NCBI GenBank assembly: GCA_025355105.1
Contig: JANYAE010000122.1
Span: 62,001 to 126,000 of the forward strand
DNA: 64,000 nucleotides
Direction of reading: 5' to 3'
Origin: Pseudomonadota bacterium
GTDB lineage: Bacteria > Pseudomonadota > Gammaproteobacteria > Steroidobacterales > Steroidobacteraceae
In this document: in pieces, positions 35,150-43,270 of the stretch
How the letters are laid out: every line of letters starts with the position of its first letter
Numbering within the stretch: position 1 is the first letter of the stretch
Made by a program: the position numbers and the translations under genes
The notes under the pieces: model-generated
The model's database searches: none
What the model was told of the DNA's origin: nothing
The model's input: the letters and a program-made list of their open reading frames with translations, nothing else

Positions 35150-36367
35150 ATGGGACTGCGAGGCGTCGCCGCGCTGGTCGCGCTCTGTGCCGCCTTCGGC
35201 GCCTGCCCGGCAGGCGCCGAGCCGCTGTGGCTCGCGAACGCGCACCTGATCGACGGCCGCAACGCCGCCGAGGTGCCGCTGGTCGACCTGCGCATCGACG
35301 GACGCCTGATCGCGGCGATCGTCCCGGCGTCCGCACGACCGGGCGCGATCGACCTGCACGGGGCCTATCTCCTACCCGGCTTCGTCGACGCGCACTCGCA
35401 CATCCAGGATCCGGCAGCGGCGCGCCGCGCGCTCGCCGCCGGCGTCACCACCACGCGCGTGCTGGGCGACGAGTACCTGAAGGCGCTCGCCACCCGCGAC
35501 CTGGTCCGCGCCGGCCACGTGCCGGGACCGCAGATGCTGGTGTCCGGCGGGCACATCCGGCCGCGCCTCGGCGAGCCGTTCATCCTCAGCTTCCCGCAGT
35601 TCGGCCAGTACCTCAATGCGCCGCTGACCGGCGTCGACAACGTCCGGGCGGTGGCCCGTGCCGTCATCGCCCGCGGCGTCGACGTGCTCAAGGTCGGTGC
35701 CAGCGAGCGCGCCGGGCTCGCCGACACCGATCCGCGGCGAGCTGAGCTCAGCTACGAGGAGATGCGTGCGGTGGTCGAGGAGGCCGGCCGCGCCGGCCTA
35801 TTCGTCGCGGCCCACGCGCACGGTCGTAGCGGCGCCAACGCCGCGGTGCGCGCCGGCGTGCGCAGCATCGAGCACGGTACCTACCTCGACGACGAGACGC
35901 TCGCGCTCATGAAGCGCCGCGGCACGTTCTTTGTGCCGACGCTCGCGATCATGAGCCCGCTCGGCGATCCGCGGGGCGACAGCGCCGACTCGGTTGCGCT
36001 GCAGCTGCGGACCCGCGCGATGATGCGGCCGCTGCGGGAGGCGGTGCGCAAGGCGCACGCGCTCGGCATCCCGATCGCGGTCGGCACCGACGGCGACTAC
36101 GGCGAGGGTGACAGCGCACGCGTCCGGCCGGCGCACGAGATCGAGGAGCTGGTGGCGCTCGGTTTCGCGCCGCTCGAGGCCATCAGCGCGGCTACCTACC
36201 AGTCGGCGCGGCTGCTCGGCATCGAGTCGCGCACCGGCAGCATCGCCGTCGGCCTCGACGCGGACCTGCTGGTGGTCGAGCGCGACCCGCGCCGCGACAC
36301 CACGACGCTGTTCGAGCCGATGCTCGTGGTCCGCGCCGGTCGCGTGGTGTTGAACCGTCTCGAGTGA
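35150..36367 (+). CDS. Exported amidohydrolase (imidazolonepropionase/prolidase-like)
   Basis: Metal-dependent hydrolase of 405 aa with a signal peptide ending near CPAGAEP. All metal-ligand blocks of the amidohydrolase fold are visible: FVDAHSHIQ (HxH), VDVLKVGAS (carboxylated Lys), AAHAHG and IEHGTYL (two His), and VGTDGDYGEG (Asp). The C-terminus, GSIAVGLDADLLVVERDP, closes the beta sandwich. Members cleave prolyl dipeptides or cyclic amides; the substrate is unknown. AGGGGG precedes the ATG. It is 26 bp downstream of ridA, so perhaps co-transcribed, and converges on smpB. Confidence 0.87.
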   Translation: MGLRGVAALVALCAAFGACPAGAEPLWLANAHLIDGRNAAEVPLVDLRIDGRLIAAIVPASARPGAIDLHGAYLLPGFVDAHSHIQDPAAARRALAAGVTTTRVLGDEYLKALATRDLVRAGHVPGPQMLVSGGHIRPRLGEPFILSFPQFGQYLNAPLTGVDNVRAVARAVIARGVDVLKVGASERAGLADTDPRRAELSYEEMRAVVEEAGRAGLFVAAHAHGRSGANAAVRAGVRSIEHGTYLDDETLALMKRRGTFFVPTLAIMSPLGDPRGDSADSVALQLRTRAMMRPLREAVRKAHALGIPIAVGTDGDYGEGDSARVRPAHEIEELVALGFAPLEAISAATYQSARLLGIESRTGSIAVGLDADLLVVERDPRRDTTTLFEPMLVVRAGRVVLNRLE

Positions 36368-36388
36368 GCGGCGCGCGCGGCGGCTCGC

Positions 36389-36871
36389 TCAGCGGTTGCG
36401 GGCTCTGAGCGTCTGCGCCTTCTCGCGCTGCCAGTCGCGGTCCTTCTCGGAGGCGCGCTTGTCGTGCTCCTTCTTGCCGCGCGCCAGCCCGATCTCGAGC
36501 TTGGCGCGGCCGTTCTTCCAGTACATCGACAGCGGCACCAGCGTGAAGCCCTTGCGCTCGACGGCGCCGACCAGGTGGTCGATCTCGCGGCGCCTCATCA
36601 GCAGCTTGCGGGTGCGGGTCGGGTCGGTCACGACGTGGGTCGAGGCCGTGTTGAGCGGCGTGATGTGGCAGCCGAACAGCCAGGCCTCGTCGCCGCGCAT
36701 CACCACGTAGCCCTCGGCGAGCTGCAGCCGCCCGGCGCGCAGCGCCTTGACCTCCCAGCCGAGCAGCGCGAGCCCCGCCTCGTAGCGCTCGTCGATGAAG
36801 AAGTCGTGCCGCGCCCGGCGGTTGAGCGCGATCGTCCCCTCGTGGGTGTCCTTGTCCTTCTTCTCGGCCAT
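36389..36871 (-). CDS. smpB: SsrA-binding protein SmpB
   Basis: tmRNA-binding OB-fold protein of 160 aa, partner of the ssrA gene in this window. Diagnostic blocks: [91 protein letters not shown] and the basic [15 protein letters not shown] tail. The ATG before MAEKKDKD gives the standard length; the longer frame is rejected. A TAGAAT -10-like box lies upstream on the minus strand (36906-36901), in the region shared with divergent ratA. Confidence 0.95.
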   Translation of the reverse strand: MAEKKDKDTHEGTIALNRRARHDFFIDERYEAGLALLGWEVKALRAGRLQLAEGYVVMRGDEAWLFGCHITPLNTASTHVVTDPTRTRKLLMRRREIDHLVGAVERKGFTLVPLSMYWKNGRAKLEIGLARGKKEHDKRASEKDRDWQREKAQTLRARNR

Positions 36872-36913
36872 GGGCTCGTCGTTCCAGCGTCGGTGCGGGC
36901 ATTCTAGCCCGCG

Positions 36914-36942
36914 TTGTCGAGTTGCCGCGCGGACCCCACAAT
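36914..36942 (+). promoter_or_regulatory. Candidate sigma-70 promoter for ratA-rnfH
   Basis: TTGTCG (36914-36919) and CACAAT (36937-36942) are separated by exactly 17 bp, placing transcription start about 25 bp before the ratA ATG. Confidence 0.5.
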
Positions 36943-36973
36943 GGCCGGGTCGCCGCCATGCCGAAGTCCGTCG

Positions 36974-37444
36974 ATGCGCGAAGTCCGCCGCAGCGCCCTG
37001 GTGCCGTACACGCCCGTGCAGATGTACGCGCTGGTCAACGACGTCCGTCGCTACCCGGAGTTCCTGCCGTGGTGCCCGGCGACCTGCGTGCACGAGGAGA
37101 CGGCGGAGTCGATCACCGCGACGGTCGACATGCAGCGCGCCGGCGTGCGCATCGCGCTCACCACCCGCAATACGATGCGTCCCGGCGAGCACATCCAGAT
37201 GACGCTGGTCGACGGCCCGCTCGGCAGCTTCGCCGGCAGCTGGCAGTTCGTCCCGATCCACGCGCCGGGCGAGGGCGGCGCGCCCGGCGCGCTGCGCGGC
37301 TGCCGGGTCGAGCTGCTGGTCGGCTTCGAGTTCAAGAGCGCGGCGCTCGGCCTCGTGCTCGGGCCGCTGTTCGAGTCCACCTGGAATTCGCTGGTGGACG
37401 CCTTCGTGCGCCGCGCCCGCGAGGTCTACCGTGAGCCGGCCTGA
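36974..37444 (+). CDS. ratA: RatA family protein (START/polyketide-cyclase fold)
   Basis: Coenzyme-Q-binding/START-fold protein of 156 aa. [34 protein letters not shown] is the conserved opening, and [36 protein letters not shown] is the closing helix typical of RatA/COQ10-like proteins. RatA was described as a toxin that binds the 50S subunit, but the fold also fits ubiquinone handling. The start MREV was chosen to match the family; no strong ribosome site is visible. It overlaps rnfH by 14 bp, the usual ratA-rnfH pair, and is divergent from smpB. Confidence 0.88.
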   Translation: MREVRRSALVPYTPVQMYALVNDVRRYPEFLPWCPATCVHEETAESITATVDMQRAGVRIALTTRNTMRPGEHIQMTLVDGPLGSFAGSWQFVPIHAPGEGGAPGALRGCRVELLVGFEFKSAALGLVLGPLFESTWNSLVDAFVRRAREVYREPA

Positions 37445-37733
37445 GATCGCGGTATCGGTGGCCTACGCCGAGCGCGACCTTCAGACGGTGATTGCGCTGA
37501 CCGTGCCTGCGGGCACCACCGCGGCCGAGGCCGTCGAGCGCTCGGCGATCCGCGCCCGCCATCCGGGCATCCCGGCCGGCGTTGCGCTCGGCGTCTACGG
37601 ACGGCTGGTGGCGCCGACGACGGTACTCGAAGCCGGCGATCGGGTGGAGCTCTACCGGGCGCTGCCTGCGGATCCGAAGGAGGAGCGGCGGCGACTGGCG
37701 CGCGAGGGCCGGACGATGGGCCGGCCGCGTTAG
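37431..37733 (+). CDS. rnfH: RnfH family protein (ubiquitin-like, UPF0125)
   Basis: Small ubiquitin-like-fold protein of 100 aa: ISVAYA-type first strand ([11 protein letters not shown]), [50 protein letters not shown]. The last block is the family signature. Its function is unsettled; it is consistently found next to ratA. GTG start inside the end of ratA. Its stop overlaps the stop of convergent bamE by 4 bp. Confidence 0.88.
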   Translation: MSRPEIAVSVAYAERDLQTVIALTVPAGTTAAEAVERSAIRARHPGIPAGVALGVYGRLVAPTTVLEAGDRVELYRALPADPKEERRRLAREGRTMGRPR

Positions 37734-38083
37734 GCGCCCGGCGAGGTCGGCAGCTTCGGGTCCTTGAACTCGCCCGGCGGCCGGTCGATCTTCGAGACCT
37801 TCTCGTCCGCGAAGTAGACCACCACCAGGCGGGTGTCGACCTTACGGCTTTTGCCGTCCTTAAAGTAATAGAGGTAATTCCACTGGTCGGGGTGGAACGG
37901 ATCCGAGATCATCGGCGTGCCGAGCACGTAGCGCACCTGGCTGCGCGTCATGCCGACCTGGACCTGGTCCAGCATCTTGGCTTCCAGGTAGTTGCCCTGG
38001 GGGATGTTGACCCGGTAGACGCAGCCACTGGCGGCGAGGCTGAGGAGCAGGGCGGCGACGGGCAGGAGGCGGACGCTACGCAT
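37730..38083 (-). CDS. bamE: Outer-membrane assembly lipoprotein BamE (SmpA)
   Basis: Lipoprotein subunit of the BAM complex that inserts beta-barrels into the outer membrane, 117 aa. Lipobox LAASGC, followed by VYRVNIPQGNYLEAKMLDQVQVGMTRSQVRYVLGTPM, ISDPFHPDQWNYLYYF and the charged C-terminus, all typical of BamE. The ATG before MRSVRLL gives a proper lipoprotein signal; the longer frame is rejected. Divergent from fur, the common gammaproteobacterial arrangement. Confidence 0.95.
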   Translation of the reverse strand: MRSVRLLPVAALLLSLAASGCVYRVNIPQGNYLEAKMLDQVQVGMTRSQVRYVLGTPMISDPFHPDQWNYLYYFKDGKSRKVDTRLVVVYFADEKVSKIDRPPGEFKDPKLPTSPGA

Positions 38084-38110
38084 GGTGCGGGACTCTGCGC
38101 CGCGGACGGG

Positions 38111-38139
38111 TTGGTCCCGCGCGGCGTGGGGTGGATAAT
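38111..38139 (+). promoter_or_regulatory. Candidate sigma-70 promoter of fur
   Basis: TTGGTC (38111-38116) and GATAAT (38134-38139) with a 17-bp spacer, about 37 bp before the fur start codon. Confidence 0.6.
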
Positions 38140-38175
38140 GGCGGCGGATCATACCGGAACCTCAAGGAAAGCTGC

Positions 38176-38610
38176 GTGGAAAGCCAGGACCTGCGCCGGG
38201 CCGGACTCAAGGTCACGATGCCACGCCTCAAGATCCTCGAGATCTTGGCCGTCGCCGCTGCCCATCACCTGAGTGCCGAGGACATCTACAAGAAGCTCCT
38301 CGACCTGAAGGAGGACATCGGGCTCGCGACCGTCTACCGCGTGCTGACGCAGTTCGAGGCGGCCGGCCTCGTCACCCGCCACCACTTCGAGGGCGGGACG
38401 GCGGTGTTCGAGCTCAACCGCGGCGACCACCACGACCACGTCGTCTGCGTGGACTGCGGCAAGGTGGAGGAGTTCAACGATCCCGAGATCGAGGCGCTGC
38501 AGGCCGCGGCCGCCGACCGGCTCGGCTTCACGGTGGCGGATCACGCGCTGATCCTTTACGGCCACTGCCGCCGCGTCGCCTGCCCCAACAAGAAGCCCCG
38601 CGACGCCTGA
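38176..38610 (+). CDS. fur: Ferric uptake regulator Fur
   Basis: Iron-responsive transcriptional repressor of 144 aa. Winged-helix half: ESQDLRRAGLKVTMPRLKILEIL, HHLSAEDIYKKLLD, IGLATVYRVLTQFEAAGLV. Metal/dimer half: GGTAVFELNRGDHHDHVVCVDCGKVEEF (His-rich site and first CxxC) and CRRVACPNKK. The start is GTG at 38176, five bases after AAGGAAA, because VESQDLRRAGLK aligns with the usual Fur N-terminus; the upstream ATG in frame lies inside the promoter. In a window with a large iron-haem cytochrome island, Fur control of that island is possible but no Fur box was identified. Confidence 0.95.
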   Translation: MESQDLRRAGLKVTMPRLKILEILAVAAAHHLSAEDIYKKLLDLKEDIGLATVYRVLTQFEAAGLVTRHHFEGGTAVFELNRGDHHDHVVCVDCGKVEEFNDPEIEALQAAAADRLGFTVADHALILYGHCRRVACPNKKPRDA

Positions 38611-38613
38611 GCC

Positions 38614-40332
38614 TTAAGGTTCGCGGCGCCGGCGACGCTCGGCGGGCACCTTGGCCTGGGCCCTGGGCTTCGCGAGCATCTGCCGCGCGTGCTCGCGCGC
38701 AGTGGCCGTGACATCCACGCCGGCGAGCATTCGCGCCAGTTCCTCCACCCGCTCATCCGGCGCGAGCTGGGTCAGCACCGTGCGGCTCGCGCGGCCGTCC
38801 GAGAGCTTGGCGACCCGCACCTGCTGGTCCGCCTGGCTCGCGACCTGAGGCAGGTGCGTGACGCACAGCACCTGGCCGCGCCGGCCGAGGGCGTGCAGCT
38901 CCCGTCCGACCATCTCGGCCACGGCTCCGCCGACGCCGGCGTCCACTTCGTCGAAGATCATGCAGGTGGGCCCGCCGACCTCATGTGCCGCCGCGACCTG
39001 CACCGCGAGGCTGATTCGCGACAGCTCGCCGCCGGAGGCGACGCGGGCGATCGGCCGCGGCGGCTGGCCGGGGTTGGCACTGACCAGGAACTCGATCCGG
39101 TCGACGCCATGCGGGTCCACCGGCAGCGGTGTTGGCGTCGTGACCTCCACCGCGAACTGCCCGCCGGGCATGCCGAGCCCGCGCATCAGCGCCGTCACCG
39201 AGCGGCTGAGCTCGGTCGCCGCCTGGCGCCGGGCAGCGCTCAGCGTCGCCGCGGCAGTCTGGTAGGCGCGCTCGAGCGCCGTGCGGCGCGCCTCGAGCTC
39301 GGTGAGCGTCAGGCCCGCGCGCTCCAGTGCCTCGAGTTCGCGGCGCAAGTTGCCGAGCTGCACCGGCAGCTCGGCGGCGGCGATCCGGTGCTTGCGCGCC
39401 AGCTGCTCGAGCGAGGCGATGCGCGTCTCGACCGCTTCCTGGCGGCGCGGGTCGACGTCGAGCGAGTCGAGATAAGCCGACAGCTCGCGGCCGGCTTCGC
39501 GCAGCGGAATCAGCGCCTCCTCGATCAACGCGCCGACCGGCTTGAGTCGCGCATCCAGTTCGAGCGCGTTCCTAAGCGCCGCGGCAGCGCGTCCGGCGCG
39601 CGCGTGCGCGTCCTGGCCCTCGCCGTCGTAGAGCAGCGTCAGCGCCGCCTGCGCCGACTCCGCGAGCCGGCCGCGGTTGGCGAGCCGCTGTGCCTCGAGC
39701 GCGAGCGCTTCGGGCTCGCCAGGCTCGAGGCCTAGGGCCTCGAGTTCCTGCACCTGGTAGCGCAGCAGCTCGAGCCGCGAGTCGCGCTCGACGGCTGCGG
39801 CCTCGAGCGCGGCGAGCTCGCTCGTGACCGCCCGGCACTCGCGTGCGAGGCGCGCGACCGGTTCGGCGAGCGCCTCGTGGCCGCCGTGCGCATCGAGCAG
39901 CGCGCGTTGCGTATCGGTGCGCGTCAGCGTCAGGAATTCCTGCTGGCCGTGGATGTCGAGCAGCAGCTCGCCGAGCGCGCGCGCCTGGCTGACCGGCTGC
40001 GCCTGGCCGTTGATCCAGCTGCGGGTGCGGCCGTCGGCGCCGACCAGACGCCGCAACATGACTTCACCGTCGTGCTCGAGCGACTGTTCCTCCAGCCAGG
40101 CGCGCGCCGGCGCATTGCCGCGGATGTCGAAGGTCGCGGTGATCTCGGCGCGCTCGGCGCCGTGACGGACGACGTCGGCGCCGGCGCGGCCGCCGATCGC
40201 GAGCAGCACCGCGTCGACCAGGATCGACTTGCCGGCGCCGGTCTCGCCGGTGAGCGCGGTGAGGCCGCGGCCGAGCTCGAGCTCGGCCGCGTCGATGATC
40301 GCGAAGTCGCGGATCAGCAGCTGCGTCAGCAT
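38614..40332 (-). CDS. recN: DNA repair protein RecN
   Basis: SMC-like ATPase for double-strand-break repair, 572 aa. MLTQLLIRDFAIIDAAELELGRGLTALTGETGAGKSILVDA holds Walker A (GETGAGKS); the middle is coiled-coil-forming with many Leu/Glu/Arg; the C-terminus has SGGELSRISLA (ABC signature) and CMIFDEVDAGVGG (Walker B), then VLCVTHLPQVAS. Length is normal. It starts 2 bp after the nadK stop on the same strand, so the pair is an operon; its stop is 3 bp from that of convergent fur. Confidence 0.95.
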   Translation of the reverse strand: MLTQLLIRDFAIIDAAELELGRGLTALTGETGAGKSILVDAVLLAIGGRAGADVVRHGAERAEITATFDIRGNAPARAWLEEQSLEHDGEVMLRRLVGADGRTRSWINGQAQPVSQARALGELLLDIHGQQEFLTLTRTDTQRALLDAHGGHEALAEPVARLARECRAVTSELAALEAAAVERDSRLELLRYQVQELEALGLEPGEPEALALEAQRLANRGRLAESAQAALTLLYDGEGQDAHARAGRAAAALRNALELDARLKPVGALIEEALIPLREAGRELSAYLDSLDVDPRRQEAVETRIASLEQLARKHRIAAAELPVQLGNLRRELEALERAGLTLTELEARRTALERAYQTAAATLSAARRQAATELSRSVTALMRGLGMPGGQFAVEVTTPTPLPVDPHGVDRIEFLVSANPGQPPRPIARVASGGELSRISLAVQVAAAHEVGGPTCMIFDEVDAGVGGAVAEMVGRELHALGRRGQVLCVTHLPQVASQADQQVRVAKLSDGRASRTVLTQLAPDERVEELARMLAGVDVTATAREHARQMLAKPRAQAKVPAERRRRREP

Positions 40333-40334
40333 GC

Positions 40335-41234
40335 TCAGGCGTCCGGCTGGCCGTGCCGCGCGCCGCGGCCCCAATGGAGCTTCGAGCGCAGGATGCGGAA
40401 ATAGTCGTAGCCCGGCGGGTGCAGCAGCGTCACTGTGCTCTCCGACGGTTCCACGATCAGCCGGCCGTCAGGCGGCAGGTCGCCGAGCACGACGCCGTCG
40501 CAGGTGACCTGCGCGCGGACCGGCGCCTGCGCGATCAGGCGGATCTCGATCACGCAACGGCGCGACACGACGATCGGCCGGTCGGACAGCGTGTGCGGCG
40601 AGACCGGTGCGAGCACCAGCGCGTCGAGGTTCGGCGTCACGATCGGCCCGCCACAGGAGAGCGCGTAGGCGGTGGAGCCGGTCGCGGTCGCGACCACGTA
40701 GCCGTCGCCTCCGTGGGCGTTGACGAAGCGGCCGTCGATCCAGGTCTCGAAATCCATCATCCGGCCGGTCTCGCGCTTCTGCAGCACGACGTCGTTGAGG
40801 GCCCGCGCGGTGCGCTCCTGCGATGCCGCCGGGTCCAGCAGCCGCGCCTTGAGGCCGTGGCGGACGTCGCGGCTGTAGCGCCCCTCGAGCACGTCGCCGA
40901 AGCGGTCGAACATCTGCGCGGCACTGATGTCCGCCAGAAAGCCGAGCCGGCCGCGGTTGATGCCGAGCAGCGGCACGTCGCTGGCCTCGGCGAGCCGGGC
41001 GGCGTGCAGCAGCGTGCCGTCGCCGCCGACCGCGACCAGCAGCTCGGCGCGCCCGGCGAGCTCCTGCTCGGGGAGCGCGCTGACGCCGGCGCCGCGCGCG
41101 ATCGCGCTCTCGGCGTCGACGACCACGTCGACGCCACGGCCGGTGGCGTGCGCGGCGAGCGCCTGCATCGCCTCCGCGACGAGCGGATCCGCGAACCGTC
41201 CGATGAGCGCGATGGTCTTGAAACGGGGCTGCAT
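40335..41234 (-). CDS. nadK: NAD kinase
   Basis: ATP-dependent NAD kinase of 299 aa, cytosolic, making NADP. Key motifs: LLVAVGGDGTLLHAARL (GGDGT), LLGINRGRLGFLADI, ARALNDVVLQKRETGRMMDFETWIDG, HGGDGYVVATATGSTAYALSCGGPIVTPNLDA and PVSPHTLSDRPIVV. First gene of the nadK-recN unit, divergent from hrcA across 208 bp. Confidence 0.96.
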   Translation of the reverse strand: MQPRFKTIALIGRFADPLVAEAMQALAAHATGRGVDVVVDAESAIARGAGVSALPEQELAGRAELLVAVGGDGTLLHAARLAEASDVPLLGINRGRLGFLADISAAQMFDRFGDVLEGRYSRDVRHGLKARLLDPAASQERTARALNDVVLQKRETGRMMDFETWIDGRFVNAHGGDGYVVATATGSTAYALSCGGPIVTPNLDALVLAPVSPHTLSDRPIVVSRRCVIEIRLIAQAPVRAQVTCDGVVLGDLPPDGRLIVEPSESTVTLLHPPGYDYFRILRSKLHWGRGARHGQPDA

Positions 41235-41365
41235 GAGGGTGCCGGCAACTTAACACGCGCGCTTCCCGCGGCGGCAGCCCGGGCGGGATATCTCAGCGAA
41301 GCGGTGCGGTTCGGAGGACACTGCACGGACGCGGCGGGAACGCCGCGAGCACCCGCAGATGCGCC

Positions 41366-41395
41366 TTGACACCTCGCGCGGCGGCTCGCTAGATT
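41366..41395 (+). promoter_or_regulatory. Candidate sigma-70 promoter of hrcA
   Basis: TTGACA (41366-41371) and TAGATT (41390-41395) with an 18-bp spacer, about 48 bp before the hrcA ATG. No CIRCE inverted repeat overlaps it. Confidence 0.55.
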
Positions 41396-41442
41396 CGGCT
41401 GCGGCGGCGTGAAAGTCCATTCTGGACAGGGGCTTATTGAAC

Positions 41443-42543
41443 ATGGCCGGCGAATCGCGCGAAGCCTCGGTCACCGACCGCGGCGGCACGACGGTGCTCT
41501 CGGAGCGGGCGCAGCGCCTGCTCACGGCGCTCGTCGAGGCCTACATCCGCGACGGCCAGCCGGTGGGCTCGCGAACGCTGACGCGCGAGTCGGGCCTGCC
41601 GGTCAGCGCCGCCACCGTCCGCAACGTGATGGCCGACCTCGAGGAATTCGGCTTCGTCGCCTCGCCGCACACTTCCGCCGGGCGCATCCCGACCGACAAG
41701 GGCTATCGCTTCTTCGTCGACGCGCTGCTCAAGCTGCGGCCGAGCGGCGACATGGACCGCGACCTGTCGATGGCGCTGCAGCAGCGCTTCGGCGAGCGCG
41801 CCGACGATCCGCGTCACCTGATCGCCTCGGCCTCGCAGCTGCTGTCGAATTTCACCCGCCTGGCCGGCGTCGTCACCGTGCCGCGCCAGGCGCATTCGGC
41901 GGTCACGCAGATCGAGTTTCTGGCGCTGTCCGAGAACCGCGTGCTCGCGATCCTGGTGGTCAACGGCCGCGAGGTGCAGAACCGCATCCTGCAGGTTGAG
42001 CGGCCGTTCAGCAGCGAGGAGTTGCGGCGCGCGGCGAACTTCCTCAACGAGCAGTTCTGCGGCCTCGAGCTCTCCGACGTCCGCGGCCTGCTGCTCGCGC
42101 AGCTGCAGGAAACCCGGGCGTCGATGAACCAGATGATGCTGGACGCGATCTCGATGGCACAGAAGATGTTCGCGCCGGGCGGCGAGGGCGAGCTGCCGAT
42201 CGACATGGTGATCGCCGGCGAGACCAACCTGATGGGCTTCGCGGAGCTGTCGAACGTCGAGCGGCTGCGGCGCCTGTTCGATGCCTTCACCGAGAAACGT
42301 GACATATTGCACCTGCTCGACCAGTGCCTGTCGGCTGACCGGGTGCAGATCTTCATCGGCCACGAATCCGGCTATCAGATCCTCGACGACTGCAGCGTGG
42401 TCACCGCCCCGTACACGGTCGGCAACGAGGTGGTCGGCGTGCTCGGCGTGATCGGGCCGACCCGCATGGCCTACGAACGGGTCATCCCGATCGTCGACCT
42501 CACTGCGCGGCTGCTCGGCTCGGCCCTCAACCAGAGCCGTTGA
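41443..42543 (+). CDS. hrcA: Heat-inducible transcription repressor HrcA
   Basis: Winged-helix repressor that normally binds CIRCE elements, 366 aa. VLSERAQRLLTALVEAYIRDGQPVGSRTLT and LPVSAATVRNVMADLEEFGFV with SPHTSAGRIPTDKGYRFFVD form the DNA-binding domain; the GAF-like second half ends QIFIGHESGYQILDDCSVVTAPYTVG and GVLGVIGPTRMAYERVIPIVD. The start is the ATG at 41443, ten bases after AGGGG; a TTG two codons upstream is less likely. It heads the hrcA-grpE-dnaK-dnaJ-dapB series. Confidence 0.94.
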   Translation: MAGESREASVTDRGGTTVLSERAQRLLTALVEAYIRDGQPVGSRTLTRESGLPVSAATVRNVMADLEEFGFVASPHTSAGRIPTDKGYRFFVDALLKLRPSGDMDRDLSMALQQRFGERADDPRHLIASASQLLSNFTRLAGVVTVPRQAHSAVTQIEFLALSENRVLAILVVNGREVQNRILQVERPFSSEELRRAANFLNEQFCGLELSDVRGLLLAQLQETRASMNQMMLDAISMAQKMFAPGGEGELPIDMVIAGETNLMGFAELSNVERLRRLFDAFTEKRDILHLLDQCLSADRVQIFIGHESGYQILDDCSVVTAPYTVGNEVVGVLGVIGPTRMAYERVIPIVDLTARLLGSALNQSR

Positions 42544-42556
42544 GAGCCGCCGGGGC

Positions 42557-42583
42557 CTTGAAGTGGGGCCACGAAGCCCCCAT
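42557..42583 (+). promoter_or_regulatory. Candidate heat-shock (sigma-32) promoter of grpE-dnaK
   Basis: CTTGAAG (42557-42563) and CCCCAT (42578-42583) with a 14-nt spacer between TTGAAG and CCCCAT closely follow the RpoH consensus. It lies just past the hrcA stop and about 50 bp before grpE. A GGGGC/GCCCC mini-hairpin overlaps the spacer and could also help end the hrcA transcript. Confidence 0.65.
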
Positions 42584-42636
42584 CCTCCGCGCCGGCGCGG
42601 CCTGAGCCGCGCTCCTGACCCTGCGGAGAGTCCTCG

Positions 42637-43206
42637 ATGACCGACCCCAAGAGCCCCCCGAGCGATGCGGCGGACGCCGCCGGCCGTGACCCGGACGCCA
42701 CCGCGGTCCTGGAGGGCGACGCCTTCCGGCCGGAGCTGACGGTGCTGCAGGCGGAGCTGGCCGCGGCGCGCCACAAGTCCGACGAGAACTTCAACCAGTA
42801 CGTGCGCGCGCTGGCCGAGTTCGAGAACTTCAGGAAGCGCAGCGCGCGCGATCTGGAGAGCGCCCGTGCGTATGCGGTCGAGCGCTTCGCCCAGGAGCTC
42901 CTGCCGGCGCTGGACGGCTTCGAACTCGCGATCGCGAACGCGGCCCACGCCGACGCCAGGAGCCTGCTGGAGGGCCAGTCGGCGACCCACCGCCTGCTGC
43001 TCAAGGCCTTCGAGAAGGCCGGCATCGCCGAGCTCAACCCGAGCGGCACGGCCTTCAACCCGGCCGAGCACGAGGCGATGCTGGCCGAGCCGACCAGCGC
43101 CCAGGCGCCGAACACCGTGCTGCGCACCATCCAGAAGGGCTACGTGCTGAACGGCCGGGTGCTGCGCCCGGCGCGGGTCATCGTCGCCCGCGCCCCGGAC
43201 GCTTGA
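42637..43206 (+). CDS. grpE: Nucleotide exchange factor GrpE
   Basis: DnaK co-chaperone of 189 aa that releases ADP. A disordered acidic N-terminus precedes a long helix (LTVLQAELAAARHKSDENFNQYVRALAEFENFRKRSARD) and the C-terminal beta domain with FEKAGIAELNPSGTAFNPAEHEAM, NTVLRTIQKGYVLNGRVLRPARVIVA. Normal length. Preceded by a sigma-32-like promoter and followed 64 bp later by dnaK. Confidence 0.95.
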   Translation: MTDPKSPPSDAADAAGRDPDATAVLEGDAFRPELTVLQAELAAARHKSDENFNQYVRALAEFENFRKRSARDLESARAYAVERFAQELLPALDGFELAIANAAHADARSLLEGQSATHRLLLKAFEKAGIAELNPSGTAFNPAEHEAMLAEPTSAQAPNTVLRTIQKGYVLNGRVLRPARVIVARAPDA

Positions 43207-43270
43207 GAAGCGCCGCGCCGGCCGCATCTAGGCGGTAACGAATTTCCGATCCCGTTTGAGGAGCGAAGAC

